From Treponema sp. OMZ 798 (lineage in GTDB: Bacteria > Spirochaetota > Spirochaetia > Treponematales > Treponemataceae), in assembly GCF_024181385.1 (NCBI RefSeq), contig NZ_CP051305.1:1984001-2048000 (forward strand): a stretch of DNA of 64,000 bases, given 5' to 3'. The translations under genes were made by a program, and so were the position numbers. Each line of letters starts with the position of its first letter. Position 1 is the first letter of the stretch. Below are positions 61,832 to 64,000 of this stretch, piece after piece. Under the pieces are notes generated by a model. That model searched no databases. It was given only the letters and a program-made list of their open reading frames with translations, and was not told where the DNA came from.

Positions 61832-62667
61832 ATTCTATATCCTCCGCTGATTCCTATCGCCCAGATTACGGGATAGCCGCCTCTTAGATAGGGTTCGATA
61901 AAAAAGTTATTTATTGTAAAGCGGTAACCGAATGCGGCTTCGCCGAGGGCATACATAAAAAGTTTTGAAGGCTCACTTTCTTTTAGGCCGAAAACGGCAC
62001 CGCCTTCCAATTGGATAAAAAAGCCCGAATCCCGTTCTTTTATCTTTGAAAAATCATAAAAATTCCAACGGAATAAGAGGGCTGCATCAAAAATATGGTG
62101 TTTTTTAAAGTCATATGAATAAAGGGCCTTTGCTCCCAAGGATAAGTGCCCTATTTTGAGTTTTAAAGGAAGCATAAAAAGGGTGTAAAGCCCCGCCCCC
62201 ATCGCACAAGCTTCAGGCGAATTCATATTTGCCTCGGCCAAGAGTCCTAAGGACCAGTTAAAAGTTTTTTTATCCCTATCGGCAAGGGAGATTCCCATTG
62301 AAGGTTTTTCAGGCGGTTCAGCCGGTTGAACATGGTCAGCCGAAACCTCACTCTCTTTTTCCTTAGAGGCTTTTTTAGGTTCTATTTTTTTGGGTTCCGC
62401 CTTTTTAGGTACTTCCTTCCTAGGCGTTTTTATAGGTACAACCCTTTTAGGTTCTTCCTTTTTAAGTTCTTTTTTAGGTTCCGTGTTTTCGGTCTCTTGT
62501 TTAGGCTTTTCAAGCTCGGCAGTTTCCGTTTTAGAAAGCTCCGCCTGTGCTTTAGCAGGCTGTCCCAAAGGGACTTTTAGTTTTTGATACACCGCAAGTG
62601 TTCCCGCACCTACCAGCCCCAAAAAAATGAGAATCAATACACCTAGCTTCCGATAATTTTTCTCCAT
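61828..62667 (-). CDS. Membrane-anchored protein with TonB-like linker and beta-rich C-terminus
   Basis: 279 residues. One N-terminal helix (about 8-28), a long Lys/Glu/Pro linker with repeats of EPKK and PKKAEPKK (about 45-110), then a beta-rich domain (about 130-279; WSLGLLAEANMNSPEACAMGAG, FIEPYLRGGYPVIWAIGISGGY) that resembles outer-membrane strands. Coupled by a four-base overlap to the variable lipoprotein gene. May help place that lipoprotein across the periplasm; this is inference. No family recognised. Confidence 0.65.
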   Translation of the reverse strand: MEKNYRKLGVLILIFLGLVGAGTLAVYQKLKVPLGQPAKAQAELSKTETAELEKPKQETENTEPKKELKKEEPKRVVPIKTPRKEVPKKAEPKKIEPKKASKEKESEVSADHVQPAEPPEKPSMGISLADRDKKTFNWSLGLLAEANMNSPEACAMGAGLYTLFMLPLKLKIGHLSLGAKALYSYDFKKHHIFDAALLFRWNFYDFSKIKERDSGFFIQLEGGAVFGLKESEPSKLFMYALGEAAFGYRFTINNFFIEPYLRGGYPVIWAIGISGGYRI

Positions 62668-62720
62668 AAAGTATATTATAGCACATAAATGAAAAAATTG
62701 TCAAATCAAAAATTCGGCAT

Positions 62721-62759
62721 AATTACACATTACCCATTAGAAATTACCAATTAATTAAT
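62721..62759. repeat. TTAATTGGTAAT-type repeat copy
   Basis: Minus strand reads TTAATTAATTGGTAATTTC..., covering the stop codon of the Rpn pseudogene; similar to 39875-39900. Confidence 0.5.
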
Positions 62760-62982
62760 CGCTTCTACTTCTTCTTTGGAAAGACCCGATATTGTACAAA
62801 TTTCGGCAATCGGGTAATTATGCATACGCATCAGCTTTGCCGTTTCAATAGCTTTTTGGTATGTACCGTCAGAAAAGCCTTGTTCAATTCCTTGTTGTAT
62901 GCCAATTTTTAGGCTTTCTTCTCTTTGTACTGCAATGTCTGTATCATAATCATATTCGGCTACCAGCATATTGATTACCTCT

Positions 62983-63104
62983 CTTTTGCAAATATACGGG
63001 TATCTACTGCGTTCCTTCGCAAAAAACAGTCCTCGACGTGCAAAAAGCACGCCTGCGGGTGTTTTTTGTTTGTGCCTTGTATCTACCTCGTCTATTTGCA
63101 AAAG
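62983..63104. repeat. 122-bp fold-back element
   Basis: Ends CTTTTGCAAATATACG (from 62983) and its near-complement ending at 63104; inner CAAAAAACA/TGTTTTTTG and central CGTGC-AAAAA-GCACG (63037-63051) pair as well, so the whole element folds on itself. Confidence 0.75.
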
Positions 63105-63115
63105 TCATTTTAGTA

Positions 63116-63210
63116 CCGCCACGGATGGCGGAGGTTTTAGCGTCACGATGTTTTGAGCTTTGCTCAAAACTCGAAGTCAAGGAATGTACACGGAAGTATA
63201 TTCCCTGACT
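63116..63210. repeat. Three further palindromes in the Rpn pseudogene
   Basis: 63116-63131 CCGCCA-CGGA-TGGCGG; 63150-63170 GTTTTGAGC-TTT-GCTCAAAAC with CGAT/TCGA flanks; 63176-63210 GTCAAGGAAT...ATTCCCTGAC. Confidence 0.8.
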
Positions 63211-63532
63211 GGGCATATTCTCGTTTATAGTGGATTGATGTTCTGCAAGCACAATTATTTTACCATCGACGAGGCAGGAAACATCATTGATTATGTTCAT
63301 ATACATAACATTATCGAGTCTTATATTTTCTACCGGAGACGAAAGCGGAAGGTTCGTACCGTGCAAAGCGTTGTAAAGAGATAAGAAATTTTCTTTCGCT
63401 TTTTTGTCTTCACTGAACAAATCGACAAACACTGAGTCTTTATATCTTCTGTTTGACGTACTCATAACTATGCCCTCTCTTGATTGTATTATACCACAAC
63501 TTCGGCAATTTTGTAAGGGCAGTTTTTTATTT

Positions 63533-63644
63533 AACCACAACGCCCGCAGAGAGCGCAAAGGAATTTGAGGGTAGCTTTGTTAAGATATTCTTTAATTTTC
63601 TCTTTGCGAAGTTGAGCGAAGCTCAACGCTTTGCGGCCTTGGCG
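63533..63644. repeat. GCAGAG/GCAAAG repeat element, second intergenic copy
   Basis: Left arm AACCACAACGCCCGCAGAG... (63533-63561), right arm CGCTTTGCGGCCTTGGCG (63627-63644), with the palindrome GTTGAGC-GAA-GCTCAAC (63611-63627) embedded. Confidence 0.65.
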
Positions 63645-63668
63645 TTTTTTTTAATTTAACCCCTTAGT

Positions 63669-63998
63669 CTATTCATCCTTCATGCTTTTTTCAATTTGTT
63701 TTACATAGTCTTCGCCCCAGTAATCGCAGAGGATTGCGTAGGCTTCGGCTTGGAGGGAGGGGATAACACGTTCCAGATGGCGGATGTTCATGCGGGCGTG
63801 ATTACGGCATAGACCTTCCAAAGCAGTAATTAACTCAGCGGAACGAGGAATGTTTAGGGGGTGTTCTTCAAGATAAGAAAAAATCACGGTAAAAACGGAA
63901 GCGGCGGTACAGGCTTTTTCCCAGCGGTCGAGGCTTGATATTTCGGTACTGGATGTAATGCCGGTACCGATATGATAAGTATATACCGTATCTTCAAT
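63669..63998 (-). CDS. 3' part of an unidentified gene
   Basis: The minus-strand frame is open to the right edge; 109 C-terminal residues are visible, from IEDTVYTYHIGTG through SLDRWEKACTAASVFTVI to DYWGEDYVKQIEKSMKDE. Helical, soluble, no motif I can assign. An internal ATG at 63887 is not the start. Confidence 0.6.
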   Translation of the reverse strand: MEDTVYTYHIGTGITSSTEISSLDRWEKACTAASVFTVIFSYLEEHPLNIPRSAELITALEGLCRNHARMNIRHLERVIPSLQAEAYAILCDYWGEDYVKQIEKSMKDE

Positions 63999-64000
63999 AC

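Larger units (their letters stand above)
62751..63465 (-). pseudogene. Rpn family nuclease gene, middle replaced by palindromic DNA
   Basis: The N-terminal part (63465 to about 63210) reads MSTSNRRYKDSVFVDLFSED and ILAEHQSTINENMP, nearly the same as the intact gene at 51300. The C-terminal part (about 62985 to 62751) reads REVINMLVAEYDYDTDIAVQ and ends KEEVEAIN. Around 420 bp of the homologue between these is missing, and about 225 bp of unrelated, hairpin-rich DNA takes its place. The nuclease core is kept only in part; inactive. Confidence 0.88.

Noticed and set aside
1..64000. DGR reverse transcriptase, accessory protein or template repeat within the window.
   Set aside because: No protein with reverse-transcriptase motifs and no second copy of the variable-region sequence was found.

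Overview
The window looks like chromosome of an oral spirochaete, most likely Treponema denticola. That rests on the gene set: a chemotaxis receptor paired with an oxygen-binding di-iron protein, a selenocysteine-containing SelD with selenium-handling genes, a lipoprotein whose C-terminus has the form of a diversity-generating-retroelement target, many treponemal lipoproteins, Rpn-type nuclease genes and BspA-like repeats. Species identity is inferred from these families, not from any search.

Layout. 1-2.1 kb: AT-rich ABC-2 type exporter, entered mid-gene. 2.3-7.6 kb: TetR regulator and two half-size ABC exporters, the first split by a complete 1209-bp IS5-family element with 17-bp inverted repeats and a 4-bp target duplication. 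7.6-12.4 kb: selenium block with a class-V aminotransferase, Sec-containing selD, a TusA-like carrier, a DUF3343 protein and a YedE-type transporter. 12.5-19 kb: hexokinase, metK, a DMT transporter, rpsU, a MATE exporter and carbamate kinase. 19-24 kb: envelope lipoprotein, LysM-like protein and a propeller plus degenerate deacetylase protein. 24-31 kb: Rpn nuclease, potassium channel with a separate cyclic-nucleotide-binding protein, M42 aminopeptidase and a transmembrane chemoreceptor. 31-34 kb: a trio resembling ydjGHI of Bacillus. 34-38 kb: GNAT, a gene remnant, prmC and prfA. 38-41 kb: accessory island with a truncated HU-like gene, a BspA-like lipoprotein and a DUF3791/DUF3990/DUF3791 cassette. 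41-46.4 kb: one long minus-strand unit from odp through mcp, SPFH, udg and priA. 46.5-51 kb: methyltransferase, DJ-1 family protein and a REC-STAS-REC plus hybrid kinase pair. 51-60 kb: second Rpn gene, divergent deacetylase, tsaD, radical SAM protein, outer-membrane barrel, aldehyde dehydrogenase, rsmG and a phosphodiesterase. 60-64 kb: DGR-type variable lipoprotein with a coupled partner, an Rpn pseudogene filled with palindromes and a gene running off the end.

The most interesting unexplained layer is repetitive DNA. One family of hairpins has constant CGA(T)/TCGA flanks and variable stems. Another GCAGAG/GCAAAG-type repeat occurs twice between genes and once, in frame, inside prmC. A third, TTAATTGGTAAT-like, sits at the 3' ends of three accessory genes. 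A promoter-to-terminator unit between prfA and the HU remnant encodes either a leaderless 42-residue peptide or an unidentified RNA. No tRNA, rRNA or CRISPR array was recognised; no retroelement reverse transcriptase or template repeat lies in the window.
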